In this document: positions 17,876-26,125 of the stretch, piece by piece
Position numbering within the stretch: the stretch's first letter is position 1
Layout of the letters: each line of letters begins with the position of its first letter
Assembly: GCF_023520895.1 (NCBI RefSeq)
Contig: NZ_CP026029.1
Coordinates: forward strand, 2,294,001-2,358,000
DNA from: Paenibacillus sp. PK3_47
GTDB taxonomy: Bacteria; Bacillota; Bacilli; Paenibacillales; Paenibacillaceae
Length of the DNA: 64,000 nucleotides
Direction of reading: 5' to 3'
Notes under the pieces: generated by a model
Told to the model about the DNA's origin: nothing
Database searches by the model: none
Seen by the model: only the letters and a program-made list of their open reading frames with translations
Program-made: the position numbers and the translations under genes

Positions 17876-19363
17876 TCAAATGTAGCTGGCAATATGGCCG
17901 GCAATATGCTCACCCACCAGCCTGCCGGACAAGGAAACTACAGGTGTGCCGCCACCGGGATGCGTGGTGCCGCCCACATACCATAAGCCCTTGATATCTT
18001 TGGACTGGTTACCCGGACGGAAAAAGGTCTGCCGGACAGAGTTGGAGGAGATGCCATAGATGGCTCCCCGGTGAGCCAGCGTATCTTCAGCGATGTTCTG
18101 CGGCGTATACCGCTGAAGGACCTCTGCCTGGCGAAGCCCTGTAAGGCCGTGGTGCTCAAGAACCCCCAGCACCCGTTCCCCGTATGCTTCAGCTTCTTCG
18201 TTCCAGTCACAGGCTTTGCTCAGATAAGGCGCGTTGGCCAGAATAAAGAGGTTGCTGCCGTCTACGGGTGCCATCTCCGGCTCGGAATAGCCTGAATAAC
18301 AGACATAGACCGCCGGCTGCCGTGGAGGACGTTTGCGCTCAAAGATGTCCCGGAACTCCGGTTCGTACTGTTCAGGGAAGAAGACGGTATGATGCAAAAG
18401 CTGTTCATATTTCCTTCTGACTCCGGCAAGGGTGACCAGACCGGACAATGAAGGCTCATACTTGTCGATCCGGCGGTTGCTCATGCCCTTACGGCTGGCC
18501 TCCGGAAGCAGCCTCCGGTTAATGCTGAGCACATCGCCGCCGGCGATCACCGTACGGGCGGGATAAAAGCCGTTTACGGTATCTACACCCTCCACGGAGC
18601 CGTTCACCGCCGAGATGGAGGTTACCTCCGTTCCGGTGACAATCCGGACACCAAGCTGTTCCGCCACGGCGGTCAATCCTTCCACCAGCTTGTATGTACC
18701 GCCGCGGACTCCGTATACTCCCTCTCCGCCCTCCAGATACCCCAGCATGGCAAAGATCGCCGGGGATTGATAAGGGGATGAGCCTACATATGTAGCATAT
18801 CGGCCCATCATCGCCAAGGTATGGGGATGCCGGAAATAACGCCGCAGCAGGGACTGCAGACTGAGGAGCGGACGGACACGCATAAGATCGCGAACCAGGG
18901 AGGGGGACAGCTTATCCCTCCAGGAGAGCAGCAGACGGCTCAGAAACTGCTGTTCACTGAGACGGTACAGTGTCTTGGCCCTGTCCATAAATTCCGAATA
19001 CTGCGAGGCATCACCGGGGCTGTAAGCGGCAATCTGCTCCTCCATATATGCATTATTCCGGGAGAAATCAACCACCGTCCCGTCGGCAAAAACATTGCGT
19101 GTGCGCGGCTCCAGCTCGTATAGCTGGACATAATCCTCCATCCGGACCCCTGCAAGCTCGTAGAGCGAGCGGAACACATGGGGCATCGTAATGGTGCTGG
19201 GCCCCCGGTCGAACGTGTAGCCCTGCTCTGTAATGCGCTGCAGCTTGCCTCCCGTACGTTCCTGGCGCTCCAATACCGTTACTTCCCAGCCCTTGGCAGC
19301 CAGCGTAACCGCACAGGAGAGCCCGCCGAAACCGGCGCCGATAATCACTGCCTTCTGCTTCAT
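17876..19363 (-). CDS. CrtN/CrtP-type carotenoid desaturase or oxidase (third copy)
   Basis: A 495-residue FAD-dependent amine-oxidase-fold protein. The N-terminal dinucleotide motif is VIIGAGFGGLSCA, followed by TGGKLQRITEQGYTFDRGPSTITMP, and the C-terminal FAD block is YVGGTTHPGGGTPVVSLSGRLVG. These identify the CrtI/CrtN superfamily. As the last of three copies, after a glycosyltransferase, it may oxidise a terminal methyl group (CrtNb/CrtP role) rather than desaturate, but this cannot be settled from the sequence. The ATG at 19363 has GGAAGG upstream and overlaps the glycosyltransferase stop as ATGA, implying coupled translation. The frame stays open further upstream, but conservation begins at MKQKAV. 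Confidence 0.9.
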   Translation of the reverse strand: MKQKAVIIGAGFGGLSCAVTLAAKGWEVTVLERQERTGGKLQRITEQGYTFDRGPSTITMPHVFRSLYELAGVRMEDYVQLYELEPRTRNVFADGTVVDFSRNNAYMEEQIAAYSPGDASQYSEFMDRAKTLYRLSEQQFLSRLLLSWRDKLSPSLVRDLMRVRPLLSLQSLLRRYFRHPHTLAMMGRYATYVGSSPYQSPAIFAMLGYLEGGEGVYGVRGGTYKLVEGLTAVAEQLGVRIVTGTEVTSISAVNGSVEGVDTVNGFYPARTVIAGGDVLSINRRLLPEASRKGMSNRRIDKYEPSLSGLVTLAGVRRKYEQLLHHTVFFPEQYEPEFRDIFERKRPPRQPAVYVCYSGYSEPEMAPVDGSNLFILANAPYLSKACDWNEEAEAYGERVLGVLEHHGLTGLRQAEVLQRYTPQNIAEDTLAHRGAIYGISSNSVRQTFFRPGNQSKDIKGLWYVGGTTHPGGGTPVVSLSGRLVGEHIAGHIASYI

Positions 19364-20508
19364 CGGTAATGCCTTCCTTTCCATTCGTAGCCTTCTTGAG
19401 ATTTGCTGCCCCGCCAGGAAGCCGCCGAGATGGCTGTAAGACATACTATAGCGGCAGGCAGAAGCAGACAGAACCATAGCGGCTGCCTGCCGGCAGCATC
19501 TGCGGTCCGCTTGATGCCGATGCCGCCGCAAAGCGCAGCGGCCGACCACAGCAGGGCCGTATAATCCCCTGTCAGCCAGGTAAAGACAGCTGTCAATGCA
19601 GGCACCACATACAGAACCGTATAGAATAACAGCACAGCCAGCAGCAGCCATGGTCTGCGTCCCAGGCCGGCATATATATTTTTACGGTAACCCTTCCATA
19701 CTTCCCGGGCATTATGATACATCCGCATGTCGGCATACCGGGTAATGTCAGCCAGAGTTACAGGCTCTCCTGCCAGCTTGACCGCCCGGGCCAGCGCCAT
19801 ATCATCCACCAGCTGGCCCCGGATGCCGGCATGGCCTCCGCAGCGGGCATAGCTTTCCCCGTGGATCAGCATAAAACCGCCGTGGGCGGCGACAAACCGG
19901 GGATCCCCTGAACCCCGGACAAGCGGAACCGGCAGGTGGCAGATAATAGTAAAGCTCATCAGCGGCACAACGAGCCGTTCCAGCCACGAGCCGGTCATCT
20001 GCCGGGGAAAGCCTGTGATCAGTCCGCTGCCCTGTGCTCCGGCTGAAGCAAGCGCAGCCGCCAGCGCCTCCGGCTTCAGCCGGATATCGGCATCCAGGAA
20101 CAGCAGCCATTCACCGGTTGCCGCTTCCGCCAGCTGCAAGCAGGCATGGCATTTGCCGAGCCAGCCTTCCGGAAGCCTGCGGCCCGTCAGCACCCGGGTC
20201 TGCCCTCCCCCGTTAGCTTTGGCGATGCTGCCGGTTCCGTCCTGTGACTGATCATCAAGCACGAGGATCTCCAGTTCGGTTCCATCTGTGCGGCAATTCA
20301 GCACCGACCTAAGGCAGTCCGCAATGTTATCCGCCTCATCCCGGGCAGGTATAAGTACAGATAAGCGCTGCACAGGTCTCCCCGGTTTACTGCCGTACCT
20401 CTCTTTGCCCCGCACCGAACCGAGCACCGGAAGCCTGGACGCGTTCCACAGCGCAAACAGCAGCTGCAGCAGTACAATGCCTGTAATAACCTGGAGTACA
20501 GTAATCAT
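19360..20508 (-). CDS. Family 2 glycosyltransferase (CrtQ-like)
   Basis: Likely membrane-bound enzyme that attaches a sugar to the carotenoid. The 382-residue protein has an N-terminal hydrophobic anchor (about 5-20), a GT-A domain with LSVLIPARDEADNIADCL, EILVLDDQSQDGT and the metal-binding LLFLDADIRLKPEAL, then QLVDDMALARAVK. Two or three C-terminal membrane segments follow (about 290-375). This layout matches 4,4'-diaponeurosporenoate glycosyltransferase CrtQ of staphyloxanthin synthesis. Its start overlaps the acyltransferase stop as ATGA and its stop overlaps the next start as ATGA. The exact sugar and acceptor are not known. Confidence 0.88.
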   Translation of the reverse strand: MITVLQVITGIVLLQLLFALWNASRLPVLGSVRGKERYGSKPGRPVQRLSVLIPARDEADNIADCLRSVLNCRTDGTELEILVLDDQSQDGTGSIAKANGGGQTRVLTGRRLPEGWLGKCHACLQLAEAATGEWLLFLDADIRLKPEALAAALASAGAQGSGLITGFPRQMTGSWLERLVVPLMSFTIICHLPVPLVRGSGDPRFVAAHGGFMLIHGESYARCGGHAGIRGQLVDDMALARAVKLAGEPVTLADITRYADMRMYHNAREVWKGYRKNIYAGLGRRPWLLLAVLLFYTVLYVVPALTAVFTWLTGDYTALLWSAAALCGGIGIKRTADAAGRQPLWFCLLLPAAIVCLTAISAASWRGSKSQEGYEWKGRHYR

Positions 20509-21242
20509 CGGCTTGCCCTGCCACGCCAGGCGTCAAACCATTCATTGGTTGATCTTCCTGCTGTCATAAGCGGCCTGAAGCTTTCCGGCATACGCCCTTT
20601 GTGAATCAGGATGGAATGGCGGTGTTCGTCAAGCTGCTGCTGGAGAACAGCCTGCAGCATACCGTTGATGCTTTGCCTGTCCATATCCTTCCACGGGCGG
20701 ATAACGGGCTGGCCCGCAAGAAGCGTCGCTTCCGGCTTGGAGTGAAAAAACAAGCCGTGATAGAGTGTTACCGGTACAACAGCTGCCTCAGGACACAGAC
20801 GGAGCACCATTGCCGCGCCTTCCTTCAGCACAAGCGGACGATGCTCAAGCGGCAGAATTTCCCCTTCGGGATATATCCACACATTGCCGCCTTCCCGCAG
20901 CAGTTTTGCCGTATACCGCAGGGAGACCCCGATATCACTGCTGCTGTGCCTATTGATTGAATAGGCGCCGATTTTGCGGAAAAATGCATACTTGCGGAGC
21001 TGCTCCTCTTCCATCATGTAATAGTGGTCGCGGCCGCCGGACCTCCCGGCAGCGTGATAGGCAAGCAGCCCATCCCACCAGGAGCTGTGGTTCATCAGAT
21101 ACAATACAGGCCTGTCCGCAGCTTCCGCCGGCTGCAAATCGCCTGAGATGCCGATGAACCGGAAATGCCTGCGCAGTAAATAAAGCGAATTGTAGCGGTA
21201 AAATAAGGCGTTAAACCTTTTGGATCTCGCGGCTTCCAGCAT
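20505..21242 (-). CDS. PlsC-type acyltransferase (probable carotenoid-glycoside acyltransferase)
   Basis: A 245-residue 1-acylglycerol-3-phosphate acyltransferase-fold protein. The HX4D catalytic motif is NHSSWWDG (about residues 51-58), and the downstream GNVWIYPEGEI block matches the substrate-binding FPEGTRS-type motif. In this operon it most likely esterifies a fatty acid onto the glycosylated carotenoid, as CrtO does in Staphylococcus, although CrtO is a different acyltransferase type and a lipid role cannot be excluded. The ATG at 21242 has AAGGGAG eight bases upstream, inside the end of the cruF-like gene, which it overlaps by 32 bases. It ends in an ATGA overlap with the glycosyltransferase. 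Confidence 0.85.
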   Translation of the reverse strand: MLEAARSKRFNALFYRYNSLYLLRRHFRFIGISGDLQPAEAADRPVLYLMNHSSWWDGLLAYHAAGRSGGRDHYYMMEEEQLRKYAFFRKIGAYSINRHSSSDIGVSLRYTAKLLREGGNVWIYPEGEILPLEHRPLVLKEGAAMVLRLCPEAAVVPVTLYHGLFFHSKPEATLLAGQPVIRPWKDMDRQSINGMLQAVLQQQLDEHRHSILIHKGRMPESFRPLMTAGRSTNEWFDAWRGRASR

Positions 21243-21999
21243 AACGCAGACTCCCTTCAGCAAGAGCGGCGGCAAGTCCGGCGATGACCATACAGAGCGG
21301 CAGATCCTCGCGCAGCCCCACCAGTCCGAACAGGATGACAAACCCCTGGTACAGGCGGGTCCCCCGGCGGACAGCTGCGGCAGATATCCGGGCGTTCGGC
21401 AATACCAGTGAAAGCAGCGACCCGATCAGCAGCCAGCCGGCAAAATTGCTCCAGGGCACCCCGTAAAATCCGCCCGCGTTGCTCCCCCATACCCAGAACT
21501 CCCTGGCATGGGCAACCGGATCCAGGACGAGATCAAGCAGTACCGTCCAGAATCCGACCTGCAGGGCTCTCAGGACCAGGAACCTCCAGCCGGACTGGCC
21601 GAAATCCCGGCTCAGAAGAGCGGCATTACATACGACAGCGATCCAGGCGAAGCCCAGGGTGACCGGGACTCCAAACAGCAGCGGACCGAGCGCATCGGAA
21701 TATTCATAGGCGCCGAAGAGGTGCCCGGTATGGACCCCGAACCACTCCACAGCCATTCCGCCGGTCCAGATCACGAGAAAACCCAGCCAGAGGGAAGGCT
21801 TGCGCAGTTCTTCCGAATAAATGACTGACCGGTCGGCCATTAGTGGGTACTCCCGTCCCTTAATCAGCAGATCACCGGCATATGCCGCATAAAAAACCAG
21901 AAACAGGCCGCTTGAGAACTTCAGACTTTCCGGAATACTGAACAGGACCAGCAGCAGTGCACCGATAAAGTACCAGATCCAGAATACCGTCCTGACCAT
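21211..21999 (-). CDS. cruF: CruF-like carotenoid hydratase (DUF422 family)
   Basis: A 262-residue integral membrane protein with about seven hydrophobic segments. It has the DUF422/CruF conserved features: EWFGVHTGHLFGAYEYS, GVPVTLGFAWIAVV, DLVLDPVAHAREFWVW and GGFYGVPWSNFAGWLLIG. CruF-type proteins add water to the 1,2 double bond of the end group of acyclic carotenoids, giving a tertiary hydroxyl that can then be glycosylated. This fits the glycosyltransferase and acyltransferase just downstream. The ATG immediately follows the crtM stop (TAGATG), with GGGAG inside the crtM end serving as ribosome site. The hydratase assignment comes from the family; substrate chain length is inferred from CrtM. 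Confidence 0.86.
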   Translation of the reverse strand: MVRTVFWIWYFIGALLLVLFSIPESLKFSSGLFLVFYAAYAGDLLIKGREYPLMADRSVIYSEELRKPSLWLGFLVIWTGGMAVEWFGVHTGHLFGAYEYSDALGPLLFGVPVTLGFAWIAVVCNAALLSRDFGQSGWRFLVLRALQVGFWTVLLDLVLDPVAHAREFWVWGSNAGGFYGVPWSNFAGWLLIGSLLSLVLPNARISAAAVRRGTRLYQGFVILFGLVGLREDLPLCMVIAGLAAALAEGSLRYAGSREIQKV

Positions 22000-22875
22000 C
22001 TAGGACACTCCCGCTTTGCTTGATCCCTCTTCAAGCCGCGAAGCATATCGTGCCGCTGTACGCATGAACATCTGCAGCTTAGCCTCATCGCTGACATAAG
22101 CCCGTCCGCGGAACACATCATATCCGGCAGCTGCTACGGAATCAAGAATTCCGGCGTAAAAGGCGGCGGCAAGCTCCACAGCCATACCGCTTTCAGGCGG
22201 ATATGTCTCTACATGGGCCAATCCTTTTTCAAACCAGTGCAACGCTTCAGCTCTTAGTTCCTGCAGCAACCCGACGAATGCCCCGTTAACCAGGCCGCTC
22301 TCCAGATCACTTTGGCTGTAACCATGCCTGAGCATAAGCTGCAGCGGCACATATCTGCGTCCCTTGCCGAGATCCTCACCCACATCACGGATGATATTTA
22401 CAATCTGCATCCCGATCCCCAGCGCAATACCCGCTGTCCGGGCGTCTTCATTGGCATCATCACGCAGCACGGGAAGCAGCATTTCCCCGACGGTGCCGGC
22501 CACCAGATAACAGTAGCTTTCCAGCTGCTCCATCGTATCATAGTGTGTAAAAGACAGATCCCTTATCTGCCCCTCCATCTGCAGCAGAAACGGTTCACGG
22601 TCAAGCTGCGGGAAACCCGCGAACAGCCAGCGCAGCGCAGGCCAGATAAAATGACCGCCCGCCGTCTCCAGCTCGTTAAAGTGGCGGCGAAGCTCGTAAA
22701 TGCTGTAAGGCGAACGCTCCGGCTCATCCACACTGTCATCAATCATCCGGCAAAAGGCATAAATGACATGCACAGCTTCACGGCGCGGACTCGGCAATCC
22801 GGCAAAAGCTTTATGAAAGGATGAGGATCCCTTCTTCATCAGCTCTTCACATTGCCCCAAGATTTCTTTGTTCAT
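22000..22875 (-). CDS. crtM: Dehydrosqualene/phytoene synthase (CrtM-like)
   Basis: Condenses two prenyl diphosphates head to head, the first committed step. The 291-residue protein carries both Asp-rich motifs of the squalene/phytoene synthase family, DDSVD (about residues 45-49) and DVGED in INIIRDVGEDLGKGRRYVP, plus YCYLVAGTVGEML. Its opening (KKGSSSFHKAF) and the GYCYGVAGTVGE-like block resemble Staphylococcus CrtM, favouring a C30 product, 4,4'-diapophytoene. The choice of C30 over C40 is inference. The start is the ATG at 22875, with AAAGGAG ten bases upstream; a GTG at 22881 is too close to that site. It overlaps the upstream desaturase by 29 bases. Confidence 0.93.
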   Translation of the reverse strand: MNKEILGQCEELMKKGSSSFHKAFAGLPSPRREAVHVIYAFCRMIDDSVDEPERSPYSIYELRRHFNELETAGGHFIWPALRWLFAGFPQLDREPFLLQMEGQIRDLSFTHYDTMEQLESYCYLVAGTVGEMLLPVLRDDANEDARTAGIALGIGMQIVNIIRDVGEDLGKGRRYVPLQLMLRHGYSQSDLESGLVNGAFVGLLQELRAEALHWFEKGLAHVETYPPESGMAVELAAAFYAGILDSVAAAGYDVFRGRAYVSDEAKLQMFMRTAARYASRLEEGSSKAGVS

Positions 22876-24388
22876 CGTCACTCAGCTCCTTTATCATTTC
22901 ATGAACGGCCATCCGGGCTCCCTGCATTACAATCGGTACGCCGCCCCCCGGATGCACGGAAGCGCCTGCGGCATAAAGGCCTTTAATGGGATACGGCTTC
23001 GGCTGGGGACGGAAAACGCCCAGCTGGCTAAGCACCGGCGCAATTCCAAAGCTGCCTCCTCCGAACAGTCCTTCCTGTTCTGCATCTGCCGGTGTACGGA
23101 GCTTGCGCCAGACAAGACTTGCGGAAAGGCCGGGAAAACCTCTTTCCTCTGCATCAGCCAGTACCCGGTCTGCCAGCGGTCCGGCAATTTCATCCCAGTT
23201 AAGACCTGGATCAGCCGGGACGGGGATAAGGAAATACAGCACACTTTCTCCCGGAGGAGCAGCCTGATCATCGGCCATAACCGGGTTAAATACATAATAA
23301 GAGGGCAGATGCGAAATCCGGCCGTGATCGAACAGCTCGCGAAGATTGTCATCCAGGCTCTCCGGCAGGAAAAACTGGTGGGTCTCCGACTCCGGCCACC
23401 GTCTGGAGGCCCCCGCGTAGATCAGCAGGCATCCGGAGGAGGGCTGGTAATTCCCGCGCGGAATTTTCTGTCTGCGCGCAGCATTCATCTTCTCCGCAGG
23501 CTTGGCGGCAGGCTGGCTTGTCTTGAACAGCTCCTGAGGCAGAAGCTCTTCCAGGTACGGAAATTCACCGTTATATAATACAGCGTCGTACCTTGTCTCA
23601 GCGCCTCCGGTCCTTATACCCCGGCAGCGCCCGTTCTCTACAATCAGCGATTCGACTTCAGTATCCGTATAAATCTGCACGCCTCTGCGGAGCAGCTCTG
23701 CAGACAGGATCTGCGGAAGCATTCCGTATCCGCCCTTCAGCATCCAGATGCCGAAGGCACTCTCGGCATAAGGCAGCATGGTATAAATACCCGGGGTACG
23801 GAAAGGGGCACCTCCGATATATAAACTTTGGAGTGAGAAGGCGTCACGCAGCTCCTCGCTGCGGAAATAACCGCCGACTGCCGAACGGAGGCTTTTGTAA
23901 GCCCGCAGGCGGGTCATCAGGGCAAGGTTGGCCGGGCTGAAAAATTGCCGGCGGTACGGATAATCCCGTTCCAGAAAGGATGCCTTGCCCTGCGGGTATA
24001 GCCGGGCCATGTCCTTCATAAACCGGAGAAAGCCTTTGCCTTCACCGGGATACTGCCGCTCAATCTCGGCAGCCTGCTCCTCTGTTCCGCCGAGCTTGGT
24101 CAGGACGCGTCCGCTCTTGAAGTGAATCCGGCAGAGCGGATCACAGCGCAGGAGCTCCAGGCTGCCGGGCGGGAGCCCGCCCTCTTCCAGGATGCCGGTC
24201 AGCATCTCCGGCAGGAGGACGATCGTCGGGCCGCGGTCAATCCGGTACGGGCCCATCTCTTCAAAAGCGACCCGTCCGCCGACCTGCCCGGCACGTTCAT
24301 ATACGGTAACCGCGTGCCCGCGGCGGCTGAGCAGCAGCGCAGCCGTCAATCCGCCGATCCCGCTGCCGACAACGGCGACCCGGCTCAC
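22847..24388 (-). CDS. CrtN-type carotenoid desaturase/oxidase (second copy)
   Basis: A 513-residue FAD-dependent enzyme of the CrtI/CrtN family. Motifs: VAVVGSGIGGLTAALLLSRRG at the N-terminus (split between FAD-binding glycines), GPYRIDRGPTIVLLPEM, and the C-terminal GLYAAGASVHPGGGVPIVMQGARM. It starts with GTG at 24388, forming a GTGA overlap with the stop of the first desaturase, and has GGGGGTG upstream. By position (after the operon's first desaturase and before crtM) it probably carries out desaturation or terminal oxidation of the C30 backbone. The three copies are clearly diverged from one another, suggesting distinct steps. Confidence 0.9.
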   Translation of the reverse strand: MSRVAVVGSGIGGLTAALLLSRRGHAVTVYERAGQVGGRVAFEEMGPYRIDRGPTIVLLPEMLTGILEEGGLPPGSLELLRCDPLCRIHFKSGRVLTKLGGTEEQAAEIERQYPGEGKGFLRFMKDMARLYPQGKASFLERDYPYRRQFFSPANLALMTRLRAYKSLRSAVGGYFRSEELRDAFSLQSLYIGGAPFRTPGIYTMLPYAESAFGIWMLKGGYGMLPQILSAELLRRGVQIYTDTEVESLIVENGRCRGIRTGGAETRYDAVLYNGEFPYLEELLPQELFKTSQPAAKPAEKMNAARRQKIPRGNYQPSSGCLLIYAGASRRWPESETHQFFLPESLDDNLRELFDHGRISHLPSYYVFNPVMADDQAAPPGESVLYFLIPVPADPGLNWDEIAGPLADRVLADAEERGFPGLSASLVWRKLRTPADAEQEGLFGGGSFGIAPVLSQLGVFRPQPKPYPIKGLYAAGASVHPGGGVPIVMQGARMAVHEMIKELSDDEQRNLGAM

Positions 24389-25929
24389 AGGGACACCCCC
24401 GGGCCGGCGGCCACCTGTACGCTCCGCCCGCGCACTGCGCGGTCATGCTCCTTCAGCAGCCGGGCACTGATCTTGGCCGACTCGAAGATCGTCGGCAGGC
24501 CGCTGCCGGGATGCGTTCCGCCCCCGACAAGCCACAGATTGCGTACCTCCTGGAAGGTGTTGTGCGGGCGCAGATACATCATTTGGCCCAGGTCATGGGC
24601 CAGATTAAAGGTTGCGCCGTTATATACGTCCAGTTTGTACTGCCAATCCATCGGCGAGAAGAAGAGGCGCTCCTCTACTCTGCCGGACAACCCGGCCAGG
24701 GACGGAATCTTCTCCAGCCGTTCCATCATCCGGGCCTCCACGGCTTCCTTCTCCTGCAGCCAGTTGATTCCGGACGTCAAATTCGGCACCGGCATCAGCA
24801 CATAGAGGGAAGACTTGCCTTCCGGCGCCAGTGTCGGATCAATGGCCGACGGGTTATGAACATAGATGGACGGATCATCGGACAGGATGCCCTGGCGTGT
24901 AATCTCGTCTACATTCCGGCGGTAGTCCTCGGCAAAATGTACGGAATGATGGCCCAGCCCCACAGGGCCGTCCACGCCCAGATACAGCATTGCCGTTGAG
25001 CAGGAGTAGCGCTTGCGGGCGATTTTATCCGGTGCATAACGTTTCAGGACGCCTGGCTCGAACAGCCGGGTCATCGCAGAACCGAAATCCGCTCCGATCA
25101 CCACATAATCCGCTTCCACCTTGTCGCCGTTCTCCAGCAGCAGCCCGGCCGCTTGCCCGTTCTGTACAATGACGCGCTGCACGCCGCACGAAGTATGGAC
25201 ACGTCCGCCATGCTCGGCAATCACTTCGCCCATAGCCCGAAGCACCCGGTTAATGCCGCCAATGGGATGATAAAGCCCGTAACGGTGCTCTAAAAATGAA
25301 AGGATGGTGAAGGTGCCGGGACAATCCCATGGCGACATTCCCAGATATTTGGCCTGGAACGTGAATGCCCAGCGCAGCCGTTCGTCATCAAAATACTTGG
25401 ACAGCCGGTTGTAAACGGTATCCGCCGCATGCAGCTTCGGCAGCGCGTGGAATACATCCTTTTTGACGTAGTCCCCCAGCTTTTGAAAAGGGCGCTGCAG
25501 GAGCGGCATTACTCTCTCGAACTTTTCAGCCTCGTCGGACATAAATCGCCGGTAGCCTGCCCCGTTGCCGGGAAACAGCCGTTCAATCTCCCCTGCCGTT
25601 CTTTCCTGGTGGGTGGAGGGGGTAAATACGGTGTCTCCGAAGTGCAGCGAGTAGAGCGGGTCAAGCTCTTTTAAAGAAACATAAGAACTCAGGGAGCGGC
25701 CCGCAGAAGCAAAGAGCTCCTCCAGCAGGTGGGGCATCATCAGAAAAGTGGCTCCGCGGTCAAAGCGGTATTCCCCGAGCCTTAGCTCTGCGGAACGCCC
25801 GCCAACATCATCCTGCTTCTCGTAAACCTCCACTTCATAGCCCTCGGCCGCAAGCAGCATGGCAGCAGCAAGCCCTCCCGGACCCGCCCCGACCACGGCA
25901 ACCCTTGCGGTGCTGTTTCGTCCAGTCAA
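24385..25929 (-). CDS. CrtN-type carotenoid desaturase (first gene of the operon)
   Basis: A 514-residue FAD-dependent desaturase. It shows RVAVVGAGPGGLAAAML, DVGGRSAELRLGEYRFDRGATFLMMPH and the C-terminal LVGGGTHPGSGLPTIFESAKI, the full CrtI/CrtN signature. It starts with TTG at 25929, preceded by GGAGG (25937-25941) at a 7-base spacing. The predicted start of transcription is only about 15 bases upstream, giving a very short leader. It heads a chain of seven genes linked by overlaps or direct abutment. As in other Bacillales carotenoid operons, the first copy may be the main dehydrosqualene desaturase, though function cannot be assigned among the three by eye. Confidence 0.91.
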   Translation of the reverse strand: MTGRNSTARVAVVGAGPGGLAAAMLLAAEGYEVEVYEKQDDVGGRSAELRLGEYRFDRGATFLMMPHLLEELFASAGRSLSSYVSLKELDPLYSLHFGDTVFTPSTHQERTAGEIERLFPGNGAGYRRFMSDEAEKFERVMPLLQRPFQKLGDYVKKDVFHALPKLHAADTVYNRLSKYFDDERLRWAFTFQAKYLGMSPWDCPGTFTILSFLEHRYGLYHPIGGINRVLRAMGEVIAEHGGRVHTSCGVQRVIVQNGQAAGLLLENGDKVEADYVVIGADFGSAMTRLFEPGVLKRYAPDKIARKRYSCSTAMLYLGVDGPVGLGHHSVHFAEDYRRNVDEITRQGILSDDPSIYVHNPSAIDPTLAPEGKSSLYVLMPVPNLTSGINWLQEKEAVEARMMERLEKIPSLAGLSGRVEERLFFSPMDWQYKLDVYNGATFNLAHDLGQMMYLRPHNTFQEVRNLWLVGGGTHPGSGLPTIFESAKISARLLKEHDRAVRGRSVQVAAGPGVSL

Positions 25930-25949
25930 ATGTTCTCCTCCTCAAAAAC

Positions 25950-25980
25950 CTTATACAATCACTATACATAAATAATACAA
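25950..25980 (-). promoter_or_regulatory. Promoter of the carotenoid operon, MerR-type 19-bp spacer
   Basis: On the minus strand TTGTAT (25980-25975), a 19-base spacer and TATAAG (25955-25950). A 19-base spacer is typical of promoters controlled by MerR-family proteins. The 13 bases AAACCTTATACAA (25946-25958, plus strand) recur exactly in the promoter of the adjacent CarH-like gene. Several TnTACA-like words lie in and upstream of it (for example at 25951-25958, around 26000 and 26020), resembling half-sites reported for CarH/CarA proteins. Confidence 0.75.
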
Positions 25981-26063
25981 ATATCATACATACTTTCAAC
26001 AAGGTTGTAAACATTCGGTCATTGTACATTAACTCACCCTGGCGGAAAGCACGCTTATTCCTA

Positions 26064-26107
26064 TAAAAAAAGCCCCTCCAGCCGCTTTACAGCGGCCCGG
26101 AGGGACT
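26064..26107 (-). terminator. Terminator of the CarH-like regulator gene
   Basis: AGTCCCTCC and GGAGGGGCT (26107-26071, minus strand) enclose an inner GCCGC/GCGGC stem and are followed by TTTTTTT. It separates the regulator from the crt promoter. Confidence 0.92.
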
Positions 26108-26125
26108 ACATGCCCGTTTTTACCG

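Noticed and set aside
19364..19651. N-terminal extension of the third crtN-like gene
   Set aside because: It lies inside the glycosyltransferase gene; the FAD motif begins at MKQKAV and the ATG overlaps the upstream stop.
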